From contig QOZQ01000004.1 of NCBI GenBank assembly GCA_003576695.1, positions 248,001-312,000 on the forward strand: a DNA stretch of 64,000 nucleotides, written 5' to 3'. This document shows, piece by piece, positions 47,011 through 55,080 of the stretch. The first letter of the stretch is position 1, and the number at the start of each line of letters is the position of its first letter. The position numbers and the translations under genes were made by a program. Origin of the DNA: Taklimakanibacter lacteus (lineage in GTDB: Bacteria; Pseudomonadota; Alphaproteobacteria; Rhizobiales; Aestuariivirgaceae). The notes under the pieces were generated by a model. The model had not been told where the DNA came from, searched no databases, and saw only the letters and a program-made list of their open reading frames with translations.

Positions 47011-47613
47011 ATGCTCAGGAAAATTCGCATCCTCTTATGGGCACTGGTCGCTGTCGCGATCGCGGGAGGCGGCGCCTATTACTCTCTCGGCCGGCAGTTG
47101 CCGACGCCAAGCCTGGCGATCGGCGGGCCGTTCAGGCTTGCGGCATCCACGGGCGACGTGGTCGACAGCGAGAAGCTCAAGGGCCGGCCTTTCGCGGTGT
47201 TCTTCGGCTTCACCCATTGCCCGGAAGTGTGCCCGACCACGCTCCATGAAATGTCGAGCGCGCTCGGCAAGCTCGGCGATGACGGCAAGGACCTCAACGT
47301 CCTCTTCATCACGGTCGATCCCGAGCGCGACACGATCGAATTCATGAAGAGCTATCTCACGAGCTTCGATCCGCGCATCGTGGGCCTGAGGCCGACGCCG
47401 GAGGAGCTGCCGCAGGTCGCCAAAGCGTATCGCGCCTTCTATGAGAAGGTGCCGATGAGCGATGGCGACTATACGATGAACCACACGGCGCTCGTCTATC
47501 TCATGGACCGGCAGGGCACGTTCTTCGGCACGCTCGATTATGAGGAGAAGCCGGAAGTGCGGCTCACCAAGCTGCGCCGTCTGCTCAAGGAAGGTCAGTC
47601 GCGGTCGAGGTAG
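47011..47613 (+). CDS. SCO1/SenC-family copper metallochaperone
   Basis: 200 residues from ATG 47011; a GTG at 47005 is also in frame and overlaps the previous stop. N-terminal membrane anchor (residues 8-25), then a thioredoxin fold with FFGFTHCPEVCPTTL (Cys70, Cys74) and the partner His in YTMNHTALVYL. It inserts copper into cytochrome oxidase or acts as a thiol-disulfide protein. Its last 19 bp overlap the convergent ZntB gene. Last gene of the copper operon. Confidence 0.95.
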   Translation: MLRKIRILLWALVAVAIAGGGAYYSLGRQLPTPSLAIGGPFRLAASTGDVVDSEKLKGRPFAVFFGFTHCPEVCPTTLHEMSSALGKLGDDGKDLNVLFITVDPERDTIEFMKSYLTSFDPRIVGLRPTPEELPQVAKAYRAFYEKVPMSDGDYTMNHTALVYLMDRQGTFFGTLDYEEKPEVRLTKLRRLLKEGQSRSR

Positions 47614-48590
47614 CGCAGGAACAGCCAGGTACCGGCGGAGGAAAGCACGGCGGCTACGGTTGCGAACCAGAAGCCGCCCTGCATGCCGGACCAGGGAATG
47701 TCCTCGAGGTTCATGCCGAAGAGGCCGCCGACCAGGGTCGGCGGCAGGAACAAAGCGGTGAGGACCGAAAGCCGGTAGAGCTGGCGGTTGGTCTCGGAGG
47801 CCAGCTTGGCGTCGATCTCGTCATGGAAGAGCCTGGCGCGCTGCTCGATCTGCTCGAATTCCTGGTCGAGATGGGCGTGAAGGTCGAGAAGCTCGGAGAG
47901 ATCGGCAGGGAAGGCGGGGGTCGCGCGCGATGCCTCGGCCAGCACGCGCCTGAGGCTGCGCTGCTGGCGATGCAGCATGGCGGCCTCGCGGCGCACGATC
48001 ACCGCACGCCGGCGCTCGTCGCTCACCCGATCGTCGAGCACACGGTCCTCGATCAGCTCGATCTCGGCGGCAAGATCGTGCAGGACGGATTCGATGCCCT
48101 GCGCATAGTGGGAGAAGAAAGCGAGCAGCAATTGCGCCGGCGATTGAACCTGCCTTCCGGCATCGAGCTGGCGGCGGATCAGCTCGGCCGAGCGTACCGG
48201 CCTGGCGCGCAAGGTGACGAGCAGGCCTTCGGCGAGAAGGAAATGCAGCCGGCAGGTCTCATGTGTCTCGCCGGCGAAGTCGCGGCGGAGCTCCGCGACG
48301 CTGCCCACCGTCTCACGGCCGAAACCGTCGATGGCCTGATAGGCGGGTACGTGCTCGATGAAATCGATGGCCAGCGGAGAGAAGCGGCCGGAACGCGCCA
48401 GAAAGCGGGCACAGCGCTGATCGACGAAATTGAGATGCAGCCACAGCCATCCGCCGGCGGGTGTCGCGAGACCGGCGTCGATTTCATTTTCGCGCAGTTT
48501 TCTTGCCGTCCCGTCAGAGTCGAAACGATAGGCGCAGACGAAACCCGGGACGGCGTCAGGCGAGACAAGTTGCGATGCAGCATCCAGCAT
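47595..48590 (-). CDS. ZntB/CorA-family divalent cation transporter
   Basis: 331 residues. A large cytoplasmic N-terminal domain (GFVCAYRFDSDGTARKLREN, PAGGWLWLHLNF) leads into a long helix and two C-terminal membrane helices. The pore signature is GMNLEDIPWSGMQGG, where GMN is invariant. ZntB members transport zinc, CorA magnesium; the loop sequence and N-terminal WLHLN favour ZntB. Inner membrane, pentamer expected. It overlaps the end of the SCO gene tail to tail. Confidence 0.9.
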   Translation of the reverse strand: MLDAASQLVSPDAVPGFVCAYRFDSDGTARKLRENEIDAGLATPAGGWLWLHLNFVDQRCARFLARSGRFSPLAIDFIEHVPAYQAIDGFGRETVGSVAELRRDFAGETHETCRLHFLLAEGLLVTLRARPVRSAELIRRQLDAGRQVQSPAQLLLAFFSHYAQGIESVLHDLAAEIELIEDRVLDDRVSDERRRAVIVRREAAMLHRQQRSLRRVLAEASRATPAFPADLSELLDLHAHLDQEFEQIEQRARLFHDEIDAKLASETNRQLYRLSVLTALFLPPTLVGGLFGMNLEDIPWSGMQGGFWFATVAAVLSSAGTWLFLRYLDRD

Positions 48591-48643
48591 CGCCTTTGAA
48601 AGTCATAGCTATGTGACAGTCGTGTGAATGTCGTCTGGTGGCA

Positions 48644-49471
48644 CTATCGGTTGCCGGGAGGTGCTATGACTTCAGTCTCCCAGCCGTCATACTCACAGTT
48701 GAATTCGGCACACAGGCCCGCGAGTGTCCGAACATCGTTATCCAGGGTGGAAATCTCAAGGGGTGCGAGGCGCGAGAATAGTATTGGATCTCTGCTAATA
48801 TCCAGAGATGGCGGTTCAAGCTGGAACCCCAGGGTCTTCAGACGAGTCTCGATCTTCCGGCGATCCTCCGGCGCCACGCCGTAGATGAAATGTCTGGTCT
48901 TGCGAGGCGTTATGAGATCGTCGCCCTTTTGGGTGATATACTCGAGAATCCGATGGTTGTCGGCAAGCTGACTTTCCAGGGTCGTCGGGTGCAATGCCTC
49001 AATGTCTGATAGTGACGCCGGCCGGAAAGTGGCGCTGACATTCTGGACGGCACCAATGGCTTTCTGAAGAGCGGGCATCATGGTGCGCGATCCACAAAAC
49101 CAGACAGAGCGAGATCCCTGACCAGTGCGTGCCGCGACAATCTCGCCTCCTGTCGGTTCCACCGCTTTTGTCAGAAGGTCTTCGGCTGAGCGGTAAGCTG
49201 CCTGGCCCTCGGCATTGGGCATCCCCTGTTCGGCAAGCTGTGGCGAGGTGAACTGAAACTGCACCAACCAGCACTCTGCGGATGCAGGCACCACCCTTCC
49301 TGATGAAATTGCCAGGTTGACGGAGATGATGAAGCCAGAGGGTTCGGCTTCACGCAGATAGACGATCCAGTCTTCCTCGGAGGCTTTCGAGTTTTCGCCC
49401 GTCACCGTTCCCGCAATCATGGCGAAGAAGGTCAATATTTTCTGAACGGTCCCTTTGACGCCAGGAACCAT
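48644..49471 (-). CDS. DUF695 plus RraB-like domain protein
   Basis: 275 residues from ATG 49471. Residues 30-160 look like DUF695 (EDWIVYLREAEPSGFIISVN). Residues 180-270 resemble the RNase E inhibitor RraB: ADNHRILEYITQKGDDLITP, then RHFIYGVAPEDRRKIETRLK and LGFQLE. In E. coli RraB binds RNase E and changes its specificity; whether this fusion does so is unknown. It starts five bases after the carA stop and is probably cotranscribed with it. Lower GC than carA. Confidence 0.7.
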   Translation of the reverse strand: MVPGVKGTVQKILTFFAMIAGTVTGENSKASEEDWIVYLREAEPSGFIISVNLAISSGRVVPASAECWLVQFQFTSPQLAEQGMPNAEGQAAYRSAEDLLTKAVEPTGGEIVAARTGQGSRSVWFCGSRTMMPALQKAIGAVQNVSATFRPASLSDIEALHPTTLESQLADNHRILEYITQKGDDLITPRKTRHFIYGVAPEDRRKIETRLKTLGFQLEPPSLDISRDPILFSRLAPLEISTLDNDVRTLAGLCAEFNCEYDGWETEVIAPPGNR

Positions 49472-49476
49472 CGGCT

Positions 49477-50712
49477 TCAGCCCTTCGCCTTGTCCATCTG
49501 CTCGACGAAGCGCTTGAAGAGATAATGGCTGTCCTGGGGGCCGGGGGACGCTTCCGGGTGATACTGCACCGAGAAGATCGGCTTGCCTTCGACGGCGATG
49601 CCGCAATTGGACCCGTCGAACAGCGACACATGGGTCTCGACCACGCCTTGCGGCAGCGTCTCGCGATCGACCGTGAAGCCGTGATTCATCGAGGTGATCT
49701 CGACCTTGCCGGTTGTGAAGTCCTTGACCGGATGATTGGCGCCGTGATGGCCCTGATGCATCTTGCGGGTCCTGGCGCCGAGCGCCAGAGCCAGCATCTG
49801 ATGGCCGAGGCAGATGCCGAAGACGGGCTTGCCGGAAGAGACGAGCTTCTTGATCTCGGGCACGGCATATTCGCCGGTCGCCGCCGGATCGCCCGGGCCG
49901 TTCGACAGGAAGATGCCGTCCGGGTCCATGGCGAGAATGTCATCGGCTGCGGCATTGGCCGGCACCACCGTCACCTCGCAGCCCGCGGCGGTGAGGCAGC
50001 GCAGGATATTGCGCTTCAAGCCATAGTCGACGGCGACGACCTTGTGGGTGGCGCCATTGCTGCGGCCATAGCCCGATTTACAGTCCCACACCGTCTGGTC
50101 CCAGTCCATGCGCTGGGTGAGGGAGACATCCTTGGCGAGATCCATGCCGACAAGGCCCGGCCATTGGGCCGCCATGGCCTTCAGCTTCTTGAGATCAAAC
50201 TGGCCTCTGGCATGATGGGCGATGACGCCATTGGGCATGCCCTTCTCGCGGATGAGATTGGTGAGCGCCCTTGTGTCGATGCCCGAAAGCCCCACGATGC
50301 CGCGCGCTTTCAGCCACTGGCCGAAATGGCGGTGGCTTCTGTAATTGGCGGGGTCGGTGACGGCCGCCTTGACGACGCAGCCGCGCACGCCCGTGCTCGC
50401 GGCCAGATTGGCCGTCTCGATGTCGTCGTCATTGGTGCCGACATTGCCGATATGGGGGAAGGTGAAGGTGACGATCTGGCCGGCATAGGAGGGGTCGGTC
50501 AGGATCTCCTGATAGCCGGTCATGGCGGTGTTGAAGCAGACCTCGCCCACCGCCTCGCCCTCGGCGCCGAAGCCCTGGCCTTCGATGACCGTGCCGTCGG
50601 CGAGGACCAGAAGGCCCGTCACGCGCGGCACATCCCAGTCGGAAAAGGCCGGGCGCGCGGATTTCTTGACCGCCCTCGGTTTCACCGGCCGGGCAGGGGC
50701 TTTCTTGGCCAT
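49477..50712 (-). CDS. carA: Carbamoyl-phosphate synthase small subunit
   Basis: 411 residues. N-terminal CarA domain (VTGLLVLADGTVIEGQGFGA, then VCFNTAMTGYQEILTDPSYA) and a C-terminal class I glutamine amidotransferase with FGICLGHQMLALALGA, whose Cys is the nucleophile; the His and Glu follow in VQYHPEASPGP. It supplies ammonia to CarB. The first 25 residues are a Lys/Arg/Pro/Ala-rich extension typical of alphaproteobacterial CarA. Divergent from yqeY, as in related genomes. carB lies 13 kb away in this window. Confidence 0.97.
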   Translation of the reverse strand: MAKKAPARPVKPRAVKKSARPAFSDWDVPRVTGLLVLADGTVIEGQGFGAEGEAVGEVCFNTAMTGYQEILTDPSYAGQIVTFTFPHIGNVGTNDDDIETANLAASTGVRGCVVKAAVTDPANYRSHRHFGQWLKARGIVGLSGIDTRALTNLIREKGMPNGVIAHHARGQFDLKKLKAMAAQWPGLVGMDLAKDVSLTQRMDWDQTVWDCKSGYGRSNGATHKVVAVDYGLKRNILRCLTAAGCEVTVVPANAAADDILAMDPDGIFLSNGPGDPAATGEYAVPEIKKLVSSGKPVFGICLGHQMLALALGARTRKMHQGHHGANHPVKDFTTGKVEITSMNHGFTVDRETLPQGVVETHVSLFDGSNCGIAVEGKPIFSVQYHPEASPGPQDSHYLFKRFVEQMDKAKG

Positions 50713-50827
50713 GGACTCATATCTCCTGAATTTGCGTTGTCATATGGAACCGGTCCCCGGCCGTCAAGGTTGCGCCGCCGCCCGTCCCGGCGTATCTCGT
50801 GCCCTTTCAGCGGTTAGAGGAAGTTCC

Positions 50828-51289
50828 ATGGGCCTGCGCGATGAGATCAATGACAGCCTGAAAGAGGCGATGAAATCGGGCGACAAAAGGCGCGTCTCGA
50901 CGCTGCGCCTGGTCAATTCGGCCATCAAGGACCGCGACATCCAGAACCGCACCCAGGGTCCCGATGCCGGCGTCACCGATGCGCAGATCATCGAGCTTCT
51001 GGCCAAGATGGTGAAGCAGCGCCAGGAAAGCCTCGAAATCTACGAGAAAGCCGGGCGCGACGAGCTCGCCACCCAGGAGCGCGAGGAAATCGCCATCATC
51101 CAGGGCTATATGCCGAAGCAGCTGTCGGACGCTGAAGTGAAATCGGTGATCGCCGCGGTGATCAAGGAGACGGGCGCCACCTCGGTCAAGGACATGGGCA
51201 AGGTGATGGGCGCACTCAAGGCCAGGTATTCGGGCCAGATCGACTTCGCCAAAACGGGTGCGGTCATCAAGGGCCTGCTCGGGGCCTGA
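50828..51289 (+). CDS. YqeY/GatB-tail-like protein
   Basis: 153 residues. The helical YqeY fold is recognisable from LRDEINDSLKEAMKSGDKRR, STLRLVNSAIKDRDI, and the end DFAKTGAVIKGLLGA, which resembles the tail domain of GatB and GatE that binds tRNA. The free-standing protein is widespread and of uncertain role. In many Hyphomicrobiales it sits between carA and dnaG; here dnaG is nine kilobases further on, so an insertion or rearrangement has separated them. Confidence 0.93.
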   Translation: MGLRDEINDSLKEAMKSGDKRRVSTLRLVNSAIKDRDIQNRTQGPDAGVTDAQIIELLAKMVKQRQESLEIYEKAGRDELATQEREEIAIIQGYMPKQLSDAEVKSVIAAVIKETGATSVKDMGKVMGALKARYSGQIDFAKTGAVIKGLLGA

Positions 51290-51352
51290 GGCAAGCCCGC
51301 GGAAATTTCACGCGGTGAAAATATAGGAATTATTGCCTTTCAAGGCGGCAAA

Positions 51353-51443
51353 TACAGGGATTTACAGGGAATAACAGGGAATTTTCGCAAGAAAAGTCTC
51401 GCCCGAGCAATTTCAAGGACTTGGCAAACCGAGCAGGGAATTG
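51353..51443. repeat. Short direct repeats with cagggaat core
   Basis: ACAGGGA occurs at 51354, 51364 and 51374, exactly ten bases apart, and a further GCAGGGAAT lies at 51434. Arrays of this core are common in intergenic DNA of this order. They lie between yqeY and the PfkB gene. Confidence 0.6.
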
Positions 51444-51519
51444 GACTTTATCTGGAGCCGTGTGAAGGGACGTCATCCGTCAGGCCGCTCTCATCTTGAT
51501 ATTTCCCAAGATCCTGCGG

Positions 51520-52410
51520 TCACGCCCGCAATTGCAAGGCCCCGCCGGGATGGGCGCAGGTCGCGGCCGCGATCTGCATGGCTTCTTCCAGGCAAGTCCG
51601 CCAGCTGCCGGCATTCTGCGGCATTCCTTCCCGGATGATGAAGGCGATCACGGTCGCCAGCGTCGCATCGCCGGCGCCCATCGTGTCGATGACGGGTTTC
51701 TCTGTCCGGGCAATGGGAACCGACAGCGTCGCGCCTGAGCGCGTGTGGAGGCTCGCTCCTTCCTTGCCGTGGGTGAGAATAAGCGTCTCGACGCCGAGAT
51801 CGAACAGGCGCTCGATCGCGGTCTTCCGGTCGCCGTAGAACAGGCCGATATCCTCATCGCTGAGCTTGACCAGCCCGGCGGTGGCCATGGCCTTCTCGGC
51901 GCCTTCGCGGTAGCTCGCCATATTGGCGATGAGCAGGGGCCGTGGATTGGGATCGACGACGGTGAGCCCCTTTGCCTGCCCGAGGGCCGCAACCAGGATG
52001 TCGGTCTGGCTTGCGTCATCGAAAGGGAAGGAATTGACCGCCACTGCCGCGGCGGCGCGCATCGCCGCAATGACCGCGTCGCTGAAAGCGATGCGGCGGC
52101 GGAACATGACCGGGTTGAATTCATAGACCGGCTCGCCATTGATGCGGCGTGAGAAGGCGACGCCGGTGAAATCGACATTGGGCGCGTTGAAGATCTCAAC
52201 GCCTGCCTCGCGCAGATGGCGCTCGATCAGGAAGCCATGGCGGTCGGCGCCGAAACGAGTCACCAATTGCGACGACAACCCCAAGCGCGCAAGACCGACC
52301 GCGAGATTGAGGGCGGCGCCGCCGGGATGATATTCGATCCTGTCGGGGGCGAGCTCGACCGCATCGATGATGCCGTCACCGATGCTGAGGACAGTCGGTA
52401 TTGCAGTCAT
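51520..52410 (-). CDS. PfkB-family carbohydrate kinase
   Basis: 296 residues from ATG 52410, with AGAAGGGG just upstream. PfkB signatures: GGAALNLAVGLARLG near residue 31 and the C-terminal DTMGAGDATLATVIAFI, whose Asp is the catalytic base. It phosphorylates a sugar or sugar phosphate with ATP. It lies on the same strand just downstream of hxlA-hxlB, separated by a 160-bp mosaic repeat, and may act on fructose or a hexulose of the same pathway. The exact substrate is unknown. Confidence 0.9.
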   Translation of the reverse strand: MTAIPTVLSIGDGIIDAVELAPDRIEYHPGGAALNLAVGLARLGLSSQLVTRFGADRHGFLIERHLREAGVEIFNAPNVDFTGVAFSRRINGEPVYEFNPVMFRRRIAFSDAVIAAMRAAAAVAVNSFPFDDASQTDILVAALGQAKGLTVVDPNPRPLLIANMASYREGAEKAMATAGLVKLSDEDIGLFYGDRKTAIERLFDLGVETLILTHGKEGASLHTRSGATLSVPIARTEKPVIDTMGAGDATLATVIAFIIREGMPQNAGSWRTCLEEAMQIAAATCAHPGGALQLRA

Positions 52411-52412
52411 TC

Positions 52413-52572
52413 CCCTTCTCCCGTGCGCAGCATGGGAGAAGGTGGCCGTAGGCCGGATGAGGGCTCTTTCGCCCAATCTGGAGTGAACTCACCGTGTATT
52501 CGTTGTCGAGACAAAGAGCCCTCACCCGCCCTCCGGGCACCCTCTCCCATTGCTTCGCAACGGGCGAGGGGG
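52413..52572. repeat. Mosaic inverted repeat (gggagaagg/ccctctccc type)
   Basis: GAGGGCTCTTT (52459-52469) is the inverted partner of AAAGAGCCCTC (52513-52523), with outer arms rich in cttctccc and gggcgaggggg. This is the dispersed proteobacterial element also seen at 58662-58862. Confidence 0.75.
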
Positions 52573-52631
52573 AAAATTGGAGAGAGGTCGCTCGCCCCTA
52601 GAGTTGTCATTGTCACGCGTGACTTTGCATC

Positions 52632-53180
52632 TCACTGCAGATTGGTGTGGCGGTGGAGCATGAGCTGATGCGCATCCGGCATGTCGCGCGCGAGGCTCAG
52701 GATCACGCTGTCGAGCAGCAGCAGGCAGGATTGCTCGAACAGGCTGCCGCCGAACTGCTCGGTCGTCTCGACCGGCACGGGCAGCACGATATCGGCGATG
52801 CCGGCGAGGGTGCCTTTGGGCTTGTGGGTCAGCGTCACCACCTGCGCCCCTTCCGCTCTGGCGATCCGGGCAAAGCCGACGCTGACCGGCGTCTCGCCCG
52901 AGCCCGAGATGATGAGCAGCGCATCACCCCGGCGGATCGAGGGCGCCGACACCTCGCCGACAAAATGCACCATGCGGCCCATATGCATGAAACGCATCGC
53001 CGCCATCTGGGCGGCGAGGCCGGAACGGCCTTGGCCGGAGAAGAACCAGCGCCGGTCCTTGTCGGCGAAGGCGGCGACGACGCCGGCGAAGGCCTCCGCA
53101 TCGATGCGGGCGAGAAGGCTCGTTATTTCCTGTCCCACGGCCAGCCATGGCCTGGATTGGGCAGCCTGTCGCGGATCCAT
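52632..53180 (-). CDS. hxlB: 6-phospho-3-hexuloisomerase
   Basis: 182 residues, one SIS domain. FSGQGRSGLAAQMAAMRFMH and LLIISGSGETPVSVGFARIA are the sugar-phosphate-binding loops, and VPVETTEQFGGSLFEQSCLL is typical of the PHI family. It converts D-arabino-hex-3-ulose 6-phosphate to fructose 6-phosphate. ATG 53180 has AGAGG upstream and overlaps hxlA by 58 bp; a GTG at 53138 would shorten the overlap. The C-terminus ends LMLHRHTNLQ. Confidence 0.9.
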   Translation of the reverse strand: MDPRQAAQSRPWLAVGQEITSLLARIDAEAFAGVVAAFADKDRRWFFSGQGRSGLAAQMAAMRFMHMGRMVHFVGEVSAPSIRRGDALLIISGSGETPVSVGFARIARAEGAQVVTLTHKPKGTLAGIADIVLPVPVETTEQFGGSLFEQSCLLLLDSVILSLARDMPDAHQLMLHRHTNLQ

Positions 53181-53782
53181 CGCAGCACCTCTCTGGGATT
53201 GGCGGCTTCGGTGATGGCGCTGCCGACGACCACGATCTCGGGCGCCACGTCGATCACCGCCGCAAGGGTCTTGGGGCCGATGCCGCCGGCGAGCGAAACG
53301 CGGAAGCCACGCGCATGCATGTCCCTGACCGCATCGATATGGGCGGTCGAGGTGTTGCCGGCGAGGCGGGCATCGGTGGGCGAATGGACCGCGACATAGG
53401 CGAAGCTCGGCGGGAAGGTCGCACCCTCAGGCAGAAGCTCCGCCTTGCCGGATTCGGTGATCGTGTCGACGATGACGGTGGCGCCGAAAGCCTGGGCACG
53501 CTGGCCGACCGTCGCATGGGTGGCGCTCGAGGCGCAGGACAGCACCGTCATGAAGGCAGCACCGGCGCCGAACACCATATCGGCCTCGAGCCCACCGCCA
53601 TCGACGGTCTTGGTATCGGCGAGCACCAGCACATCCGGACAGAGCTCGCGTGCCGTGGTGATGGCCGAGATGCCGAAGCGCTTCAGCAGAGGGGTGCCGA
53701 TCTCGACGATATCGGCAAAGGGCTTGACCAGGGGCAGGAGGGCCAGATGTTCCGGCTTGTCGAAGGCGATCTGCAGGAGCAC
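53123..53782 (-). CDS. hxlA: 3-hexulose-6-phosphate synthase
   Basis: 219 residues from GTG 53782, chosen because MLLQIAFDKPEHLALLPLVK then aligns with the family start; no ATG lies nearby. It is an OMP-decarboxylase-fold enzyme: IVEIGTPLLKRFG, the metal and proton-transfer motif LADTKTVDGG (54-63), VAVHSPTDARLAG and the phosphate loop VVVGSAITEAANP. It condenses ribulose 5-phosphate with formaldehyde, or runs in reverse to make ribulose 5-phosphate. Gene order hxlA-hxlB-pfkB. No other methylotrophy genes are in the window. Confidence 0.9.
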   Translation of the reverse strand: MLLQIAFDKPEHLALLPLVKPFADIVEIGTPLLKRFGISAITTARELCPDVLVLADTKTVDGGGLEADMVFGAGAAFMTVLSCASSATHATVGQRAQAFGATVIVDTITESGKAELLPEGATFPPSFAYVAVHSPTDARLAGNTSTAHIDAVRDMHARGFRVSLAGGIGPKTLAAVIDVAPEIVVVGSAITEAANPREVLRWIRDRLPNPGHGWPWDRK

Positions 53783-53989
53783 GATTGTTTCCGCGAGCGA
53801 GAAGGGCGGGCCCGGTTCTAGCAATCTATGCGGCGCATCGCCAATGGTTGTTTGACAAAGACGGGAACCGTCGGTGGGCCGGTATTCCTCCCCGGGTCTC
53901 GTAGCAAGCGCGCGTGAAGGCGTCGGCGTTGACCTTCGGCGCACAAGCGGCTCACAATCGGCCATCGGGATTACGGGGAGAAATGCCTC

Positions 53990-54433
53990 ATGAGGCTGTT
54001 CCAATATGGTGCATTGATGCTGCCGGCTTTTGTGCTTCTGGGCATGCCGGCGAGGGCGGCTGATGTGGAACAGCCTCTCGCGACATCCCTGGAAGGGGAT
54101 TGGACCGCCGTCACGGCCGAGCGCAACGGGGCCGCGGCGGGCGAGCTGGTCGGCAATCGCCTCGCTTTCGATGAGGATCGATTTCGCATCTCGAGGGACA
54201 ATCAGGCGATCTATGGCGGGGGCTTCACGTTGAACAGCGAAGTCAGCCCGGCGCAAATCGACTTCGCGATCGGGGAAGGGGCGGCCAGGGGGCAAAGCTG
54301 GCTTGGCATCGTGCGGTTGGAGCATGAGGTCCTTACAATTTGCGACAATGCACCGGACCCCAAAGCGCCCCGGCCAACCGGCTTCGCCACGTCGGCGGGC
54401 TCGGGACATGTCTGCCTGACTTTCAAGCGTTAG
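53990..54433 (+). CDS. Exported TIGR03067-type protein
   Basis: 147 residues. Signal peptide LFQYGALMLPAFVLLGMPARA. The mature part shows LEGDWTAVTAERNGAAAGEL, then RFRISRDNQAIYGGGFTL, SEVSPAQIDFAIGEG and RPTGFATSAGSG, the pattern of the TIGR03067 domain, which is abundant in planctomycetes and rarer in proteobacteria. A lipocalin-like barrel is likely; no ligand is known. A GGGGAG site precedes ATG. It stands alone, divergent from hxlA. Confidence 0.7.
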   Translation: MRLFQYGALMLPAFVLLGMPARAADVEQPLATSLEGDWTAVTAERNGAAAGELVGNRLAFDEDRFRISRDNQAIYGGGFTLNSEVSPAQIDFAIGEGAARGQSWLGIVRLEHEVLTICDNAPDPKAPRPTGFATSAGSGHVCLTFKR

Positions 54434-54563
54434 GTTCCGGCCCTGGAACTGCAAATTTAATGTCCGGTTTGGCCGCTACAGCCCTCAAGTCATCTTGAGC
54501 AAATCGCAAGACCTGCTAGATTGTGTGCCGGCGGGCAGGGGCTGTTTTAATTCTGGAACTGAC

Positions 54564-54785
54564 ATGGCATTCTACGTTTATTTTGCCTCGGCAACAGGCA
54601 AAACGCGTATTCACCTGGGCTCATGCCCGCATTGCCGCGACGGGCGCGCGGCCGACAAGGAGAATCAAGGCGGCTGGACCCAGGCCTTCCGGACTCTTTC
54701 CGAGGCCGAGGGCTATGTGAGCCGGATGTTCCCCTGGTTCAAGGACAAGAAGAAGTGCCACCACTGCCTGACGGGCAGGGCGTAG
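54564..54785 (+). CDS. Small protein with two CxxC pairs (putative zinc ribbon)
   Basis: 73 residues from ATG 54564. MAFYVYFASATGKTRIHLGS leads into CPHCRDGRAADKENQ and ends KKKCHHCLTGRA, two CPHC/CHHC pairs that should bind one zinc. WTQAFRTLSEAEGYVSRMFP lies between them. TGGAAC precedes the ATG. The family is not recognised; the pattern resembles small conserved proteins of unknown role in this order. The 295-bp gap after it holds the terminator at 55011 and nothing else recognised. Confidence 0.7.
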   Translation: MAFYVYFASATGKTRIHLGSCPHCRDGRAADKENQGGWTQAFRTLSEAEGYVSRMFPWFKDKKKCHHCLTGRA

Positions 54786-55010
54786 CTCACTTTTCATTCT
54801 TGCTGGGTTGATGATTCGTGCAGTCGAGGTGAAATCCGATTGCGCGGGCATGGGAACGTGGCGAGAACGCCGGTTGAGAGATATGTTACCTGGTTGCCAC
54901 AGCCGATCTGAAAAGTGTCTGCTCTGCTGGGAATCCGGTGTCGCTTGACCGGGGCTCGGATTATCCTGCCGCCATCAAAGTTCGAGGGGAGGCCTAGGCG
55001 GGTGTCCCAA

Positions 55011-55047
55011 AAGGCCCGTCCGGTCAGCACCGGGCGGGCTTTTATTT
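55011..55047 (+). terminator. Strong intrinsic terminator in the 54786-55080 gap
   Basis: An 11-bp stem (GCCCGTCCGGT at 55014-55024 with ACCGGGCGGGC at 55029-55039) and a four-base loop are followed by TTTTATTT. It lies 226 bp beyond the small zinc-ribbon gene and 34 bp before the oxidoreductase start, so an untranslated transcript could precede it. Confidence 0.75.
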
Positions 55048-55080
55048 GCGGCAAGCCGATCCACGGATCATGAAACCGGA

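Noticed and set aside
51353-51443. Possible CRISPR or iteron array from the 10-bp spaced ACAGGGA repeats
   Set aside because: Repeats are only seven bases with three-base spacers and no cas or rep gene; they match a common intergenic motif.
54950-55010. tRNA- or SRP-RNA-like stretch before the terminator at 55011
   Set aside because: No cloverleaf, T-loop or SRP tetraloop arrangement could be formed.
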